From assembly GCA_003427395.1 (NCBI GenBank), contig BFEA01000034.1:2200875-2264874 (forward strand): a stretch of 64,000 bases of DNA. Direction: 5' to 3'. The position numbers were made by a program, and so were the translations under genes. The DNA comes from Chara braunii. Lineage: Eukaryota; Streptophyta; Charophyceae; Charales; Characeae. Below the pieces are notes generated by a model, which worked only from the letters and a program-made list of their open reading frames with translations, did not search any database and was not told where the DNA came from. Below are positions 33,844 through 43,927 of this stretch, one piece after another (positions within the stretch are counted from its first letter, which is position 1; every line of letters starts with the position of its first letter).

Positions 33844-35615
33844 CTAGAAATCAATTTGCAGCCCCAGTATCCTGTGGAGCGCTACCCTGCCTCCCTCAGG
33901 TATCGTGGGAATGATCTGTCTCATACTGGCCACCAATCTCCTATGACTATCATATTTGGTTTTTCCTTCCTTGATATAAATTGCCAGAATGGAACACTCA
34001 TCCCTAAGATGCCCTTCCTGAGTGCAGAAGAAACACCTCTGTCCAGCCATGCTAGGCTTGATTCTCTTTATGTCTGGCTGGATTGAAGTCTCAGCCTGAT
34101 CCTCAGCTCTCTTTGGTGAGCCCAACTTAGATTCCCTCTACCTTTTGCCCTGTCTTGGCAGAGGCATAGCCACACTCTCACTTACCTCCTATTCTGGTCC
34201 AGGAGGCTTTTTCCTCCTTTCTTCAGTCTGTACCCTCTTCTCTTCACCCTTCTTTCTCTCCACTATCTCTGTGGCTTCCTTTTCTTTCCCCTGATGGCTC
34301 AGTCTGAGTCCCTCCATTCCTTTCAATATTTCCCCCCATCTTTGCTCCCACTCTTGTCCCAACTTCCTTTCTGAGATTTCATTGTCTAGGTCCAGTCCTA
34401 GCACACTGACCTCTGAACCCAGACCATCCATCCTTATTTTCATCCTTCCTATCGTGGCCGCTTCATTCTCCAATTTTATGTCGCTCATAGTCAGGGCGGC
34501 CCTCAATTGGTTCACTTCTTTATGTAATTTCTCCTTCCCTTTCTTCAATCCCTTCATTTCCTCCCTCATCTCTTCCATATTTCTTATCAACTTTTCCACC
34601 TGGGCATCCCTCTCATCTTCCTTCCTTCTTATCCCACTTGCCTCTTCCCTTTCTCTGTCTCCAATTGGTCCCTCTTCCTCAGTTCACTTGACCTTGGGTG
34701 CCTTGCCTCCTTGCTGGATCCTTTTTCCTTCTCCATCTTCCTTTACTCCTCCCTCCTTTTCACTCCTCCTTCCTGTACCTCTTTCCTTCCACTTTCAATT
34801 GCCCTTTTCTTTCCAAGTTTTCTTTTCCTTGGTACCACATTTGCCCCCATGCTTCCTTTCCTCCCTTCTGTTGCCTCCTTCTCTTTCTGTTCATCACCCT
34901 CAGCCTGGTCAGATCCCTGGCTGCTGCTTTTGGGGGAGACCCTCGTCTTGTCCTTCAATCTCTTCAGAGGCACACTATCCCCTTCTTCATTCTCTGCCCC
35001 TTTCTCCTGTGGCTCAACCACCTCTCTTCCAATCCATAGCCCCTTCTTTTGCAGCCTTTCCTTTCTTGTCTGATCCTGTCTGGCCTGGGTGTAGGCCATC
35101 CACAATTCTGCTGTTATTCTCTTCCATGTCCGACTCCCTTCCACAATTCTTTTTACTTCCTCCCTTTCACTCTCTTCTGATCTTGCGATCAATTGTTTTT
35201 TCTTTTCCTCCTTGTTCCACTCGCCTCTCTCTGCGGCTTGCTGCAAGCTCTCGATAAAGTCATCCAGATTGGTTCCATCAAATTTTAAATCATCCTCCAC
35301 ATCGTCCCTTGGGAAGGTCCCCATGTCCTTCCATAACCTCTCCTTGCATACTTTCCACCCTGTGCACCCTGCCACCACCCCTTCAATTCTCCTCTTGTAC
35401 ATTCCTGCCCCACTCACATTCGCAATTTTCTCTCTGTTACCCCATTCTTTCTTGAATGAGTACTCTTCAAGGTCTCGCAGGAATATTCGCAGGTTGTCTC
35501 CAGCCCTGTAAATGGGCAACTCCTCCAGGCTCCTTGAGACTCTCTGATCCCTCCTTTGGCCTCTTTTTCTCAAGGCAGGTCCAGAGGGCCCTGCCACTGC
35601 TCCTCTCTGCGCCAT
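33844..35615 (-). pseudogene. Second Gag-like ORF of element B (gag2)
   Basis: Start ATG 35615 (MAQRGAVAGPSGP), chosen by alignment with element A; an in-frame Met exists upstream but lies beyond a 3' splice site. The first 291 codons are open: LPIYRAGDNLRIFLRDLEEY, FDGTNLDDFIESLQQ, then a basic and acidic linker. After a frame break, 34599-34189 forms a coiled coil (MEKLIRNMEEMREEMKGL...). After another break, 34125-33844 carries a CCHC zinc knuckle CFFCTQEGHLRDEC. Capsid-like start, coiled coil and zinc knuckle are the hallmarks of Gag, yet gag proper is at 42910-41271, upstream of pol. Same order and place in element A. Alternative: an accessory nucleic-acid-binding protein of unrelated origin. 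Confidence 0.7.
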
Positions 35616-35640
35616 GACTTCTTCTTCCCAAGGGTCACGC

Positions 35641-35660
35641 CTGCACACAGAGAAGGAGCA
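35641..35660 (-). promoter_or_regulatory. Candidate 3' splice site before gag2 (element B)
   Basis: Minus strand: TTTGCTCCTTCTCTGTGTGCAG, shortened here to its core CTTCTCTGTGTGCAG, exon from 35640, 25 bases before the gag2 ATG. Element A keeps the tract but reads TGTGTGCGG (8707), so its AG is lost. Confidence 0.6.
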
Positions 35661-35866
35661 AATGACAGGTACGAGGGTCAGATTATCACCAAGGCAGCAT
35701 TCCTTGTTAAACACAAGTTGGCAATGCCCTCCTTTATCAGGTACTTACATACACGAACATATACACATATATATGACAGACCTTTCTTTGTTTCATGGAT
35801 GTTTTGCTGGCTTGTGATGGGGTGTGAACCGACAGTCTGTAGAGTTTTCCATCTGGTGTGGGTGAG

Positions 35867-35906
35867 NNNNNNNNNNNNNNNNNNNNNNNNNNNNNNNNNN
35901 NNNNNN
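35867..35906. other. Assembly gap (40 N) between identical 37-bp flanks
   Basis: 35830-35866 and 35907-35943 are the same 37 bases, so the gap probably separates overlapping contig ends. Confidence 0.9.
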
Positions 35907-36010
35907 CGACAGTCTGTAGAGTTTTCCATCTGGTGTGGGTGAGTGATAGTCTACTTTGATTTTGGTTAAGGTAGATTATCATTTACAGTGTAATCAGTGA
36001 GGGGATTCTG

Positions 36011-36068
36011 CAGACTGTTGAGGGTTCAGCTTCCTGATGAGTCGGTGAAACTCCGACGAAACAGTTTG
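36011..36068 (+). ncRNA. Hammerhead ribozyme (type III topology)
   Basis: Core CTGATGA at 36034-36040, stem II GTCGG/CCGAC (36041-36045 with 36053-36057, loop TGAAACT), GAAA at 36058-36061. Stem III pairs CAGACTGT (36011-36018) with ACAGTTTG (36061-36068), eight pairs including one G-U. Stem I is a short hairpin 36020-36023 with 36030-36033. The predicted cleavage is after GTT, between 36019 and 36020. All invariant core bases are present. Stem III is the open end, hence type III. It is antisense to element B. Confidence 0.85.
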
Positions 36069-36297
36069 TCACAGCCCCTCGTTTGTTGTCCTCTTCTCTC
36101 TCTCTGCCTACGGTTTTACCGGGCAGTTCTGTTTGTGACGATATATATATACATATATACATACATGAGCGTATATACACACACATCTATATATATATAT
36201 ATATGTATCCATTTATGTATGAGCATTACCTTGGGCAATTGGGTACATACCTGCATAGAAACTGATATACATATGCATGCCTAAATACCTCCCCAAT

Positions 36298-37940
36298 CTA
36301 TCCAAGCTTTCGTATCGTAGCTGAGTTTACCTCTTCTCTAACTCGGAACTTCTTCAGTCTAGATCCTTAGACCCAGTCCTTCCTTGGAGCCCCATTCATC
36401 TCTTCTAGCTCATATGCCCCATGAAGTCCATGCTTCCTGACTTTGAATGGTCCCAACCACCGTTTGTCCATTTTCCGCGACCACTGCATTTCCAGAGAGG
36501 AATCGTAGAGTAGTACTGTCTCGCCAACTTGTAGAGGTTCGAGTCTTACTCTAGGTAGCTTGTCCTACCTTTCCTTATCCTTTTCCCTGCTGTCTGCAAC
36601 GTTCATGGCCGCTTCCTGCACCCTTTCTTCAGTGGCGCTGATCTGCCTTGCCCTTAGATCTAGCAGTTCCTCCAAAGTCAAGTCATTCTCCAGGTCCTGC
36701 CTGCGCCAAGTTTTCAGGAAACTTTCAATAGGAAATGTGGCGTGACGCCCATACCAGAGTGTCGCAGGTGCATACCCGGTCGTTCTCTTTACATTGATGT
36801 TCTCCACAAAGAACACTATTCTTAGGAACTTTGGCCAGAGGTTCGGCTTCCCACTGGTCCATTTGGCCAATAAGTTAGTAATTGTACTACGGCCTCTCTC
36901 GACCGGTGCATTCGCTTGTGGATGAACCTAAGTCGTATAGTTACCTATGACCCCCAGTTCCTTGAGCAGTTCCTTCACTTCCCCACACGTGAACTCAGAC
37001 CCCCTGTCCATCGTGAATTCCAATACGAACGGATATATGAGATAATACTCTTTAATGCAATCTGCCAGCGTTGCCCTGGTCTTATTCCTGATCGCCTGTC
37101 ATCAATGAATCCAGTAAGGTTGTCCCTTGCGTCGAATATATAGTTATATCCTCCAAGACCTAGAGGCATAGCCAGTAGGTCCAGGTGAACAACCGCCCCT
37201 ACTTCCTTGATATGTCTAGGATGCAGAGGTTCCTTGTACCTGATAGGCGATCGTATTTGACAAGGCACACATGACTCACAGTACCTTCGTGTCATCTCAA
37301 ACATTCTTTCCCAATAGTAGAGCTCCATCGCCTTCTTGTAAGTATTCGCGAAGCTCCGATGTCCCCCGACTATCCCATCATGCAACGCAGCTACTACGTC
37401 AATCTGGCGATTCCTCCCACATACGACATGTCGCGGCGGCCTCCTTTTATCCCTTGAGAACAAGTGGCCACCTCTTACCACATAGTGGTCTCTCATCCTG
37501 AGAGTCTTTTAACTCACTTCTCTCTCTCTTTTATCTCCTGAGAGGAGCAACCCCATTCCTAAATAGAATCCTTCATACTCCTCTTCCCTGAATTCCTCTG
37601 AAATCTCCTCTTGTTCAAACTCTCCTTCCTTCTCTTCATCGAACTCGTAATCATCCCCAATAACTATTTCATCGACCTTCACTATTCCTCTTTCATCATT
37701 CGCTTGGACTTACAACAACGAATTTGTCAGGTAGTACATTGTTCCCATCATGGTTACCTGCTCGTATGCCTGTTGGACTCCTGCTTCGATCGTTAATGAC
37801 TCATCCATTATCCTATAATTTTCTGCTAGAGCGAACTCCATCATCCACTCCGTATTTCTTTCTCCCCAAGAGTCCTCTTCCTCTAATGGTGTGAGTATCA
37901 ACGAAGGCTCTCTCATAAATTTTTGCGGTGGATGCCACAT
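36298..37940 (-). pseudogene. Integrase and upstream spacer (pol) of element B
   Basis: 37940-37710 is the spacer (PWGERN-like SWGERNTEW, LAENYRIMDE). 37496-36975 begins MRDHYVVRGGHLFSRDKRR and contains the zinc-binding H-H-C-C (ALHDGIVGGHRSF ... CESCVPCQ) and the first catalytic Asp in HLDLLAMPLGLGGYNYIFD. Then come EFTMDRGSEFTCGEV (second Asp), a stop, VHPQANAPVERGRST (catalytic Glu) and 36870-36565 (AKWTSGKPNLWPKFLRIVF). The C-terminal GPF/Y module RWLGPFKV is followed by KDWV, a TAA and GSRLKKFRV, ending at TAG 36298. All three DDE residues are retained, but stops interrupt the frame. Confidence 0.8.
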
Positions 37941-37946
37941 TGAATT

Positions 37947-38525
37947 TTATCTCCTCATCTCCTTACTTTCGACAAACATGAACCAACAGTTCACATGAGT
38001 TCGCATATCTTCTCCTTCCTCCAAAAATCCGTCTACCGGAGGCGTCTCTTCATTAGATTCTCCCTGGTTTCCCCACTCAAATCTGCTCATGCCATCCGCC
38101 CTGTTCTTGTTCTTAGGGATCCGTTCTAATTGAAAGTCGAACATCCAGATATAGGTGAGTCATCTGGGTATGGTCGGATCCGAGGGCGAGAAGTTCTTGA
38201 GCGAGTACACAAGCGCCGTTGGATTGATCCTGAGTACAAACCTCCTTCCAAAGAGGTAATGCCTAACGATTCTTAGGCAATGCAGGACCGCCAAGGCTTC
38301 TCTTTTAATCTACGAGTAGTTTCTTTCTGCCGAGTTGAGTGTCCGACTTTCAAACCTCAGCGGGCTCTCCTTTCCTTCACTGTCTGCCTGAATCAAGACG
38401 CCTCCCAGGGCGGTTGGTCCAACGTCAGTTTCAACTATGAAGGGTCTTTCCATAGTCGCATCAAAGTCTGGTACCCCTAGTACCAGACCTCCTTCTCTGA
38501 ATTCCTTCTTCAATCCTTCCACCAC
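37947..38525 (-). pseudogene. RNase H domain (pol) of element B
   Basis: 38525-38310 reads GVPDFDATMERPFIVETDVG with the first catalytic Asp, GGVLIQADSEGKESP and SRTLNSAERNYS with the expected Glu. The end of the domain, FDFQLERIPKNKNRADGMSR, lies at 38144-38085. One frame break separates the two parts. Confidence 0.75.
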
Positions 38526-38681
38526 TTCTTCTTGATGGTTTCTCCATTCCCATTCTTGATCCTTTCATACCAATTTCCTTAGGTGCTCTGTTTTGCTAGC
38601 AAATCTTTCTATGAATCTCCTCCAGAACCCACAGGTACCAAGGAAACTTCGAACTTCACCCACATTTATGAAAGGAGTGGG

Positions 38682-39917
38682 TCATTCTAGGATTTTATTG
38701 GTCTTCTTCTTATCAGGGCGCCGACCATGCTTGTTGCAAATATATCCTAGAATGGTCACCTCCTTCACGCAATGTCTTGACTTCACACCACTGGCTGTGA
38801 GGTTGTACTCTTCTAGTAATGTTAGGACTTCTCTCAGCCCTTGAACATGCTCCCATATAAACCTCCTTACCCCCGGAGCCACCTCTGACTCATCCTTCTC
38901 AATCGGACCCTTAACTGCAAGATCATCTATGTATGGCTCGGTGATCTGAGGGCTGATTGGTTGCATAACCCTGATCATGCTTCGTTGCACCATGGCCACA
39001 ACATTGGTCCATCCTTGCGGCGCAACATTCATATGGACCAACCCCCTTGGCGTGTGCATCGCAGTGATGGAACAGTTTGTCGGATAGACCGAAAACTGAT
39101 CATATCCAGAGTAGAGGTCGATGAGTGAGACAATCGACCTCCCTGCACAAGCTTCTGACAACTGGTCAGCATTGGGTAAACCTCCTGCATCCCTTACAAT
39201 TACCGCGTTCATTCGTTGGAGGTCTTGCACCCATCTGAGAATTTCATTTGGCTTTACAAAGCAGAACCATCGAGACGCGTACGGTCCACTGGAATATCCT
39301 GCAACATCCGTACGGATTTTTCCATCTAGGTACTCTACCACCCTTCTGCGATCCTCGGGGTTGGGGTACTTAGCTACTTGGACATTCCATGGTTCATGAG
39401 GCACCGTATGAATGCGGATCATTTCGATCTTGTCCACATCCAGCCTCCCACGTTGATCATCGTTGAAGGCATATGCCCTATGTTTCTCACGTATCAGTTC
39501 TTTCACCAAGTCCTCCTCTTGCCTTGTCAGAAACCCAGATTCCCCTATTATTAGTTTTTTCTCAGTCTCATCTTCGATACGACAAGGCCCATTCTGGATA
39601 CCTTCCCTCATTCGCTGTATCAGTTCTCTTTCCTGATCATAATACACCCCTTCTTTCTGACTCACTAGAACTGGCACAGGGTGACTCTTCTTGTCTACCG
39701 TTTTGTACCTCCTTTTGGAGCCCTGCTTGAGCCCATCCCTAAAAAATGATGACCGGCAGCTTGAGCATTTTGGCGCATGCGGCACTATTATCTGAGAAGA
39801 AGGAGGCGGTCGGTAAACGAGATCGACCCTCCCCCCTTCTGGATCGTCTTGAATCCTTTCTGCGAGTGCCCTGACTGCGTCCGGATCAGCCATCCTATAA
39901 GCCGATACCAGTTCCAC
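38682..39917 (-). CDS. Reverse transcriptase (pol) of element B
   Basis: A 411-codon open frame, the longest in the window. N-terminal residues 1-120 are a protease-RT linker. Residues ~150-235 hold NDDQRGRLDVDKIEMI, YPNPEDRRRVVEYLDGKI and GPYASRWFCFVKP. Residues 264-275, SLIDLYSGYDQF, carry the first catalytic Asp (267). Residues 287-305 hold MHTPRGLVHMNVAPQGW, and the active box YIDDLAVKG is at 329-337 (Asp 331, 332). The palm and fingers of a Ty3/gypsy RT are complete; the thumb continues past the stop at 38682 into 38680-38530 after a break. The Met start is an artefact of the polyprotein frame. Confidence 0.85.
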   Translation of the reverse strand: MELVSAYRMADPDAVRALAERIQDDPEGGRVDLVYRPPPSSQIIVPHAPKCSSCRSSFFRDGLKQGSKRRYKTVDKKSHPVPVLVSQKEGVYYDQERELIQRMREGIQNGPCRIEDETEKKLIIGESGFLTRQEEDLVKELIREKHRAYAFNDDQRGRLDVDKIEMIRIHTVPHEPWNVQVAKYPNPEDRRRVVEYLDGKIRTDVAGYSSGPYASRWFCFVKPNEILRWVQDLQRMNAVIVRDAGGLPNADQLSEACAGRSIVSLIDLYSGYDQFSVYPTNCSITAMHTPRGLVHMNVAPQGWTNVVAMVQRSMIRVMQPISPQITEPYIDDLAVKGPIEKDESEVAPGVRRFIWEHVQGLREVLTLLEEYNLTASGVKSRHCVKEVTILGYICNKHGRRPDKKKTNKILE

Positions 39918-39992
39918 TGCATCACTGATGTTAGTTAGGCTTAGTACAAACCCTTTAGCTTCCTCATCATCTGACTCTTCCTCTCCGTCTTC

Positions 39993-40640
39993 CTATTCTA
40001 GTTCTCTCCGCCTATTCTCAGACTCCTCGAATGTGTAGGATCCGACATTGAGTCTGTTCTTCGAGCTGTGTGGGCCGGTATTCCTACATGTGATCACCTT
40101 AAAGTTCCCACAGGCAGGATCGCACAGGATGACAAACATGGTGTCGTCGTGCTTGTTCATAATGAGCGACTCCGATCTGCACAGGAACGACCTTCCCAAT
40201 AATATTGGAAGGTCCAAGCTGGGCATGACGTAGAAACACGTACGTATTTTGACTCTTCCTATCTCTATCACCACATTCGACGCAACTCCCATGTACCCGG
40301 TCTTGCCGCTGGTTCCATTAAGAAATCCGCAGTCGTTTTCATCTACCTCCAGTCATGGTTTTACTGTCGTTTCTCCGTTTATAATATTCATTTCTGCCTC
40401 GGTGTCAACCATCCCAGGACACATCTTCCCCTTTATCATAACATCTATGGATCCTGTTCCCATGAACTTCAAGTCCATTTTGCTTCCTGCCACGCTCCAG
40501 TTTGCCTCTTTGGGAATCAGGTCCCCCATCCTGACCGAGGCCACTCTCCGGCGTGATAACCTCGCCTTCACCATTTCTCTTAACTTAGGAGCCGAAGCTA
40601 TAATTTCTTTCAGATTTAGCAATTCATTGTGACCTTCTAG
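39993..40640 (-). pseudogene. Retropepsin-like protease region of element B
   Basis: 40622-40353 contains LKEIIASAPKLREMVKA, IPKEANWSVAGSKM and CPGMVDTEAEMNII. After a stop, 40292-39993 contains VVIEIGRVKIRTCFYVMP, LPILLGRSFLCRSESL and a Cys-containing tail. Fold landmarks fit a retroviral-type aspartic protease, but the active-site triad position reads Asp-Thr-Glu rather than Asp-Ser/Thr-Gly, as in element A. Confidence 0.6.
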
Positions 40641-40787
40641 TGGCTTATTTACCAGACCTTCCAGGTTTACCCCTTCTTCGATTGACGTCTGATACTTTCT
40701 CTTTTTACCTGGCGCTTCGTCTTTTCTGGTCCTTTCTTCTTTAACTTCACCTTTCCTTCTCTTAACCCCGATTTCCGCCTGCCTCTC

Positions 40788-41270
40788 TTATTCCTCCCTA
40801 ATCTTCTCATCTTCATCTTCGTCACCCTCTACCATGATAGGTGGTTCTTCCTTTGCAGGCTGGGAAGTCTGGGCTTGCTCCTTTGGAGGATTCCCTCTTG
40901 CGGGTCTTCTTGTAGCGAACGGAATCGTTCCTCTTACGCTTCTTTGTCCCCCACTGTTCTTTGCGGCCATGTTGGCCCTCAACGTTCTTGGGTTGGGCTC
41001 ATTTGGCCCATCTCCCGATCTTCCACGTCCCATGGTAAATACTTTCGGGCATCCTACCCGTTCTTTCCTGGCTTCTTCACATATCCCTTGAAGCCTCAGA
41101 TGTAGTCTATGCATTTTGTTTACTAAGTATTTCATCCTATCAAACGTCTCCCTGAAGCCAACCCTAACGTCTTCCTCCTCCGCTTCTTCTTCTACAAGTG
41201 GCACATCTTCCTCGCCCTCTCCAATCCCCATTCTACTCACGTTTTTTTCCAAGTCAGTTATATCCTCTAC
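40788..41270 (-). CDS. Gag-protease linker of element B
   Basis: 154 open codons from 41252: acidic, with a helical RETFDRMKYLVNKMHRLHL segment and a proline-rich, KPARGNPPKE-like stretch. Aligns with 13452-12805 of element A. Likely part of the Gag-Pol polyprotein; no known domain recognised. Confidence 0.5.
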   Translation of the reverse strand, partial: VEDITDLEKNVSRMGIGEGEEDVPLVEEEAEEEDVRVGFRETFDRMKYLVNKMHRLHLRLQGICEEARKERVGCPKVFTMGRGRSGDGPNEPNPRTLRANMAAKNSGGQRSVRGTIPFATRRPARGNPPKEQAQTSQPAKEEPPIMVEGDEDEDEKIREE

Positions 41271-42910
41271 TCATACCACTGGTCCTTCCTTTTCTTGCCA
41301 CATTCTGAACATTCCCGGGGCGTTGGGACCTAGTGCAGCTATGCGAAGGGCCTTTTCTCTAGTGCCTCCCGGACTCTCAGGATCGATCGCCCTTCCTGTT
41401 CTGTCAAACACCTCGCCATCTGTGTTTGATGTTATGAGTCCATCTCGCTCGTCAAGTTTCCTAACGTGGCATCGCTTTACTGTGTGTCCCTTGATTCCAC
41501 AGTGGGTACAGATGCATTCGCTGTAGACTATCCATCCTCTGCCAAAACCCTGTCCGTTCCATGACCCATTTCCTCTACCAAAACCCCCTTCATAGCCTTG
41601 GTCGTAACCACGACCATACCCCTGCTGGTATTCTTGCCCTACCGGATTCGCACCCCCTTGGAGCTGTCCCCAATTTCCACCTTGATACCCACTTCCTCTA
41701 TTTCCTGCTCCTCGTTCCCCTGGTCCTTGATTCCTACCAACATTCCTACCTCTTCCACGTCCTTGTCCTTGTCCTTGTCCTTGGGATCTGTTCTGGTTTT
41801 GTCCTCCTTGGCGACTCGATCCTGGTTGGTTCTGTCCGGTTAGTTGGAGTTGCCCCGTGTTTTGGTCTCCTCTCAAATTCTGATTCTGAGGTAACATAGG
41901 ATACTGACCCTGCGTAGGCCAGGACCCTATTGGGAAGTACCCAGGCCATGCTCCCATCGGCGGACCCACGGGCCATTGACCACATCGAGCTGTGCTCGTT
42001 GACGGCTCCTGTCCATACTGGACTATCGCTTGTTGAGTTACTTGTCCTTTTCCTGACCCTTGTCCTCCGATAGCGATATTTTTAGCCTTCCTCTGACACT
42101 TGGTCAGTTTGCCCGTTCCTTCTGGTTCTCCATCTTCGGCCTCTTCCTCTGCATCTTCCTCTTCCTTTCTTCTTTTTCCTGATGGTTGTGTCAATGTTAA
42201 CACTTTCGATGGTGTCACTCTTTCCCTAAGCTTTTTTATCTCATTTGCCATATTGCTCAGCACTCCTCCTAGTACACTATTCGTTTCTTGGATCGTCCCT
42301 ACTGCCTTTCTTTTCTTTCGTTCGACCTTGATTTGGTGATGGAACACTTGGTCCATGTCTCCCGCCGCGATGTTCCTCTTTATGGTTTCCCAAGTTGTCT
42401 TTCTCCCGGCGGCTCCCCCTCGGGTTAGTTCCATCGCCTCATACCCTGAGAATTTCCTAGGAATATGACGCACTACATTTCTTTAGACAGCTCTAGGACC
42501 CTCTCGCCTGTCTTTTCGAACGTGCTGGCGAACGCCCTGATCGTGGTGAAGTCATCTTTGTTCATGTTATAGAGATGGTCAATCATGAGCAGGCCATCTC
42601 CTAGCTTAAACGTCTTCTGCATGCCCCTTTTAAACTCAGCCCAATCATTGTTGGACTTTCTCACTACCTCTTCCACGTCAGAGGTGCATTCCCACCATAC
42701 ATACTCGAACAACTGGGCGAACTTCTCGGCCGGTGTCAATTGGTTGAAGATTTGCTCAAGTAGTTCTAACCAATAAGTGACCCTATCCCCTTTGAAAGGG
42801 AATATGTCTATCCTCGGTAGTTAGATCTCTTTATCATTCTTTTCTCTAGTAACTTGACGATTTCCGCCGCGGTGATTGGCGGCCCTCCGTTGGCGCTGGC
42901 ATCGCCCATC
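41271..42910 (-). pseudogene. Gag of element B
   Basis: Start ATG 42910 (MGDASANGGPPITAAEIVKL), 42 bases after a 3' splice site. The capsid-like region has IFPFKGDRVTYWLELLEQI, FEYVWWECTSDVEE, DWAEFKRGMQKTFKLGDG and FTTIRAFASTFEKTG. A one-base shift near 42820 and another near 42473 break the frame. The remaining 400 codons are open: GYEAMELTRGGAAGRKTTW, a basic stretch, a long Gln/Gly/Arg-rich low-complexity tail, and the zinc knuckle CTHCGIKGHTVKRC near 41513-41472. It then runs into the linker. Structural nucleocapsid and capsid protein of the particle. Confidence 0.8.
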
Positions 42911-42952
42911 TTTTCCCCTTTCTTTTCTTGGTTCCTGCTAGACAGTAGACCC

Positions 42953-42972
42953 TGTTAAGACACACAAAACGA
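42953..42972 (-). promoter_or_regulatory. Candidate 3' splice site before gag (element B)
   Basis: Minus strand: TTTTGTGTGTCTTAACAG, exon from 42952. Same place as 15044 in element A. Confidence 0.6.
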
Positions 42973-43064
42973 CCATTGATCCACCCTCTTCGTCACTATC
43001 TTGACGTATCTTTTACTCTTGTCACTTGTTCCTACCCTATATGACTTTTCATACCCCTTTTCTC

Positions 43065-43854
43065 TCAACCGAGTATCTCCTCTAGGAGCACCCAGTCCTC
43101 GTGCGAAAAACTTAGAACCATACCAAATAAATAAGGGATTTCATATATAAATTATTCAATACATGCCTCCCGGCAAAGATGGCGCCAGTAGGTCAAGAGA
43201 TCTTCCAAACGATAGATGCGTAGATACGTGTTTCCCACGCATAGTACATTATAGAAATCCCTATCCTTTAGTTTCGGTCTCATTTCTAAGTATAGACGGT
43301 AAACAACTTCCGGTGCCTCGAATTCGAAGCCCATCTCTGGAACAGATCAGGATGCGAGTACTGTCCGTTCTATATTCTCAATCCCCCAAAATGCTTCATC
43401 AATTATGAAGCTCGGAAGCGTGGTTTTAATGTACCTTATTGGATACACGAACTCAGCGACCCACTTCGCTTCGATTGACTTTATAACCTCTCCTTCTTCT
43501 CCCCAATACATCCTCTTTGAAAACACGTCAAGGGTCAATCCGGCTATCAATACGTACTTAGAGACGGGGCGGTTTTCTCCTATCGCAAGATCGATCGCGT
43601 GTGCTCTCCAAAGAAGGGCTGGTAGATAAAGGGTCACTTTCACTATTGCCTGCCTTTCCTTTGCGGTCCACCCAGTTTCTATCCAAAGGAAGGTTTCTTG
43701 TCCTATCGGTATCCCGCACCATGAATCCATTTCCTCATCCACATCTATTGTCCTCTTCGACAGCGTCATTTTGACTCCTCCTTCCTTTGGATCTGGCAGG
43801 TTGATCAGGAAGCTCCGATCAGCGAACCACATTAAAGGAGCCATCTTGGTATAC
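43065..43854 (-). pseudogene. Unknown tandem domain, copy 2, element B
   Basis: The exon-like block starts after a TAACAG acceptor. ATG at 43842 region: MAPLMWFADRS. Landmarks are VKMTLSKR, SWCGIPIGQETFLWIETGW, VTLYLPALLWRAHAIDL, FVYPIRYIKTTLPSFIIDEA, VYRLYLEMRPKL, NTYLRIYRLEDLLTYW and IPYLFGMVLSFSHEDW. Two in-frame stops (TGA after RTVLAS, TAA after CIE) but no frameshift. Homologous to copy 1 (44624-43928) and to both copies in element A. Function unknown. Confidence 0.6.
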
Positions 43855-43875
43855 CTGTTACAACAGCCAAAGAAA
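43855..43875 (-). promoter_or_regulatory. Candidate 3' splice site before domain copy 2 (element B)
   Basis: Minus strand: CTTTCTTTGGCTGTTGTAACAG in part, ending TGTTGTAACAG, then GTATACCAAG. Copy 1 has GTATACCAAAG at the same place (44643-44633) with a changed acceptor. Confidence 0.55.
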
Positions 43876-43927
43876 GGACCTTTCTCTTCTAAGTAACTGC
43901 TCGTTTTTTCCATTTCTTAACAATTTT

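Larger units (their letters stand above)
35661..36297 (+). mobile_element. Insertion between integrase and gag2 of element B, with hammerhead motif
   Basis: Element A has about 130 bp between the integrase stop and the gag2 splice site; element B has about 660 bp. The extra DNA has no ORF. It carries a 40-N gap, a hammerhead ribozyme motif on the + strand, and TA/CA-rich microsatellites downstream of it (36140-36280). That order resembles small ribozyme-bearing retroelements. I could not find its termini or a target duplication. Confidence 0.4.
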
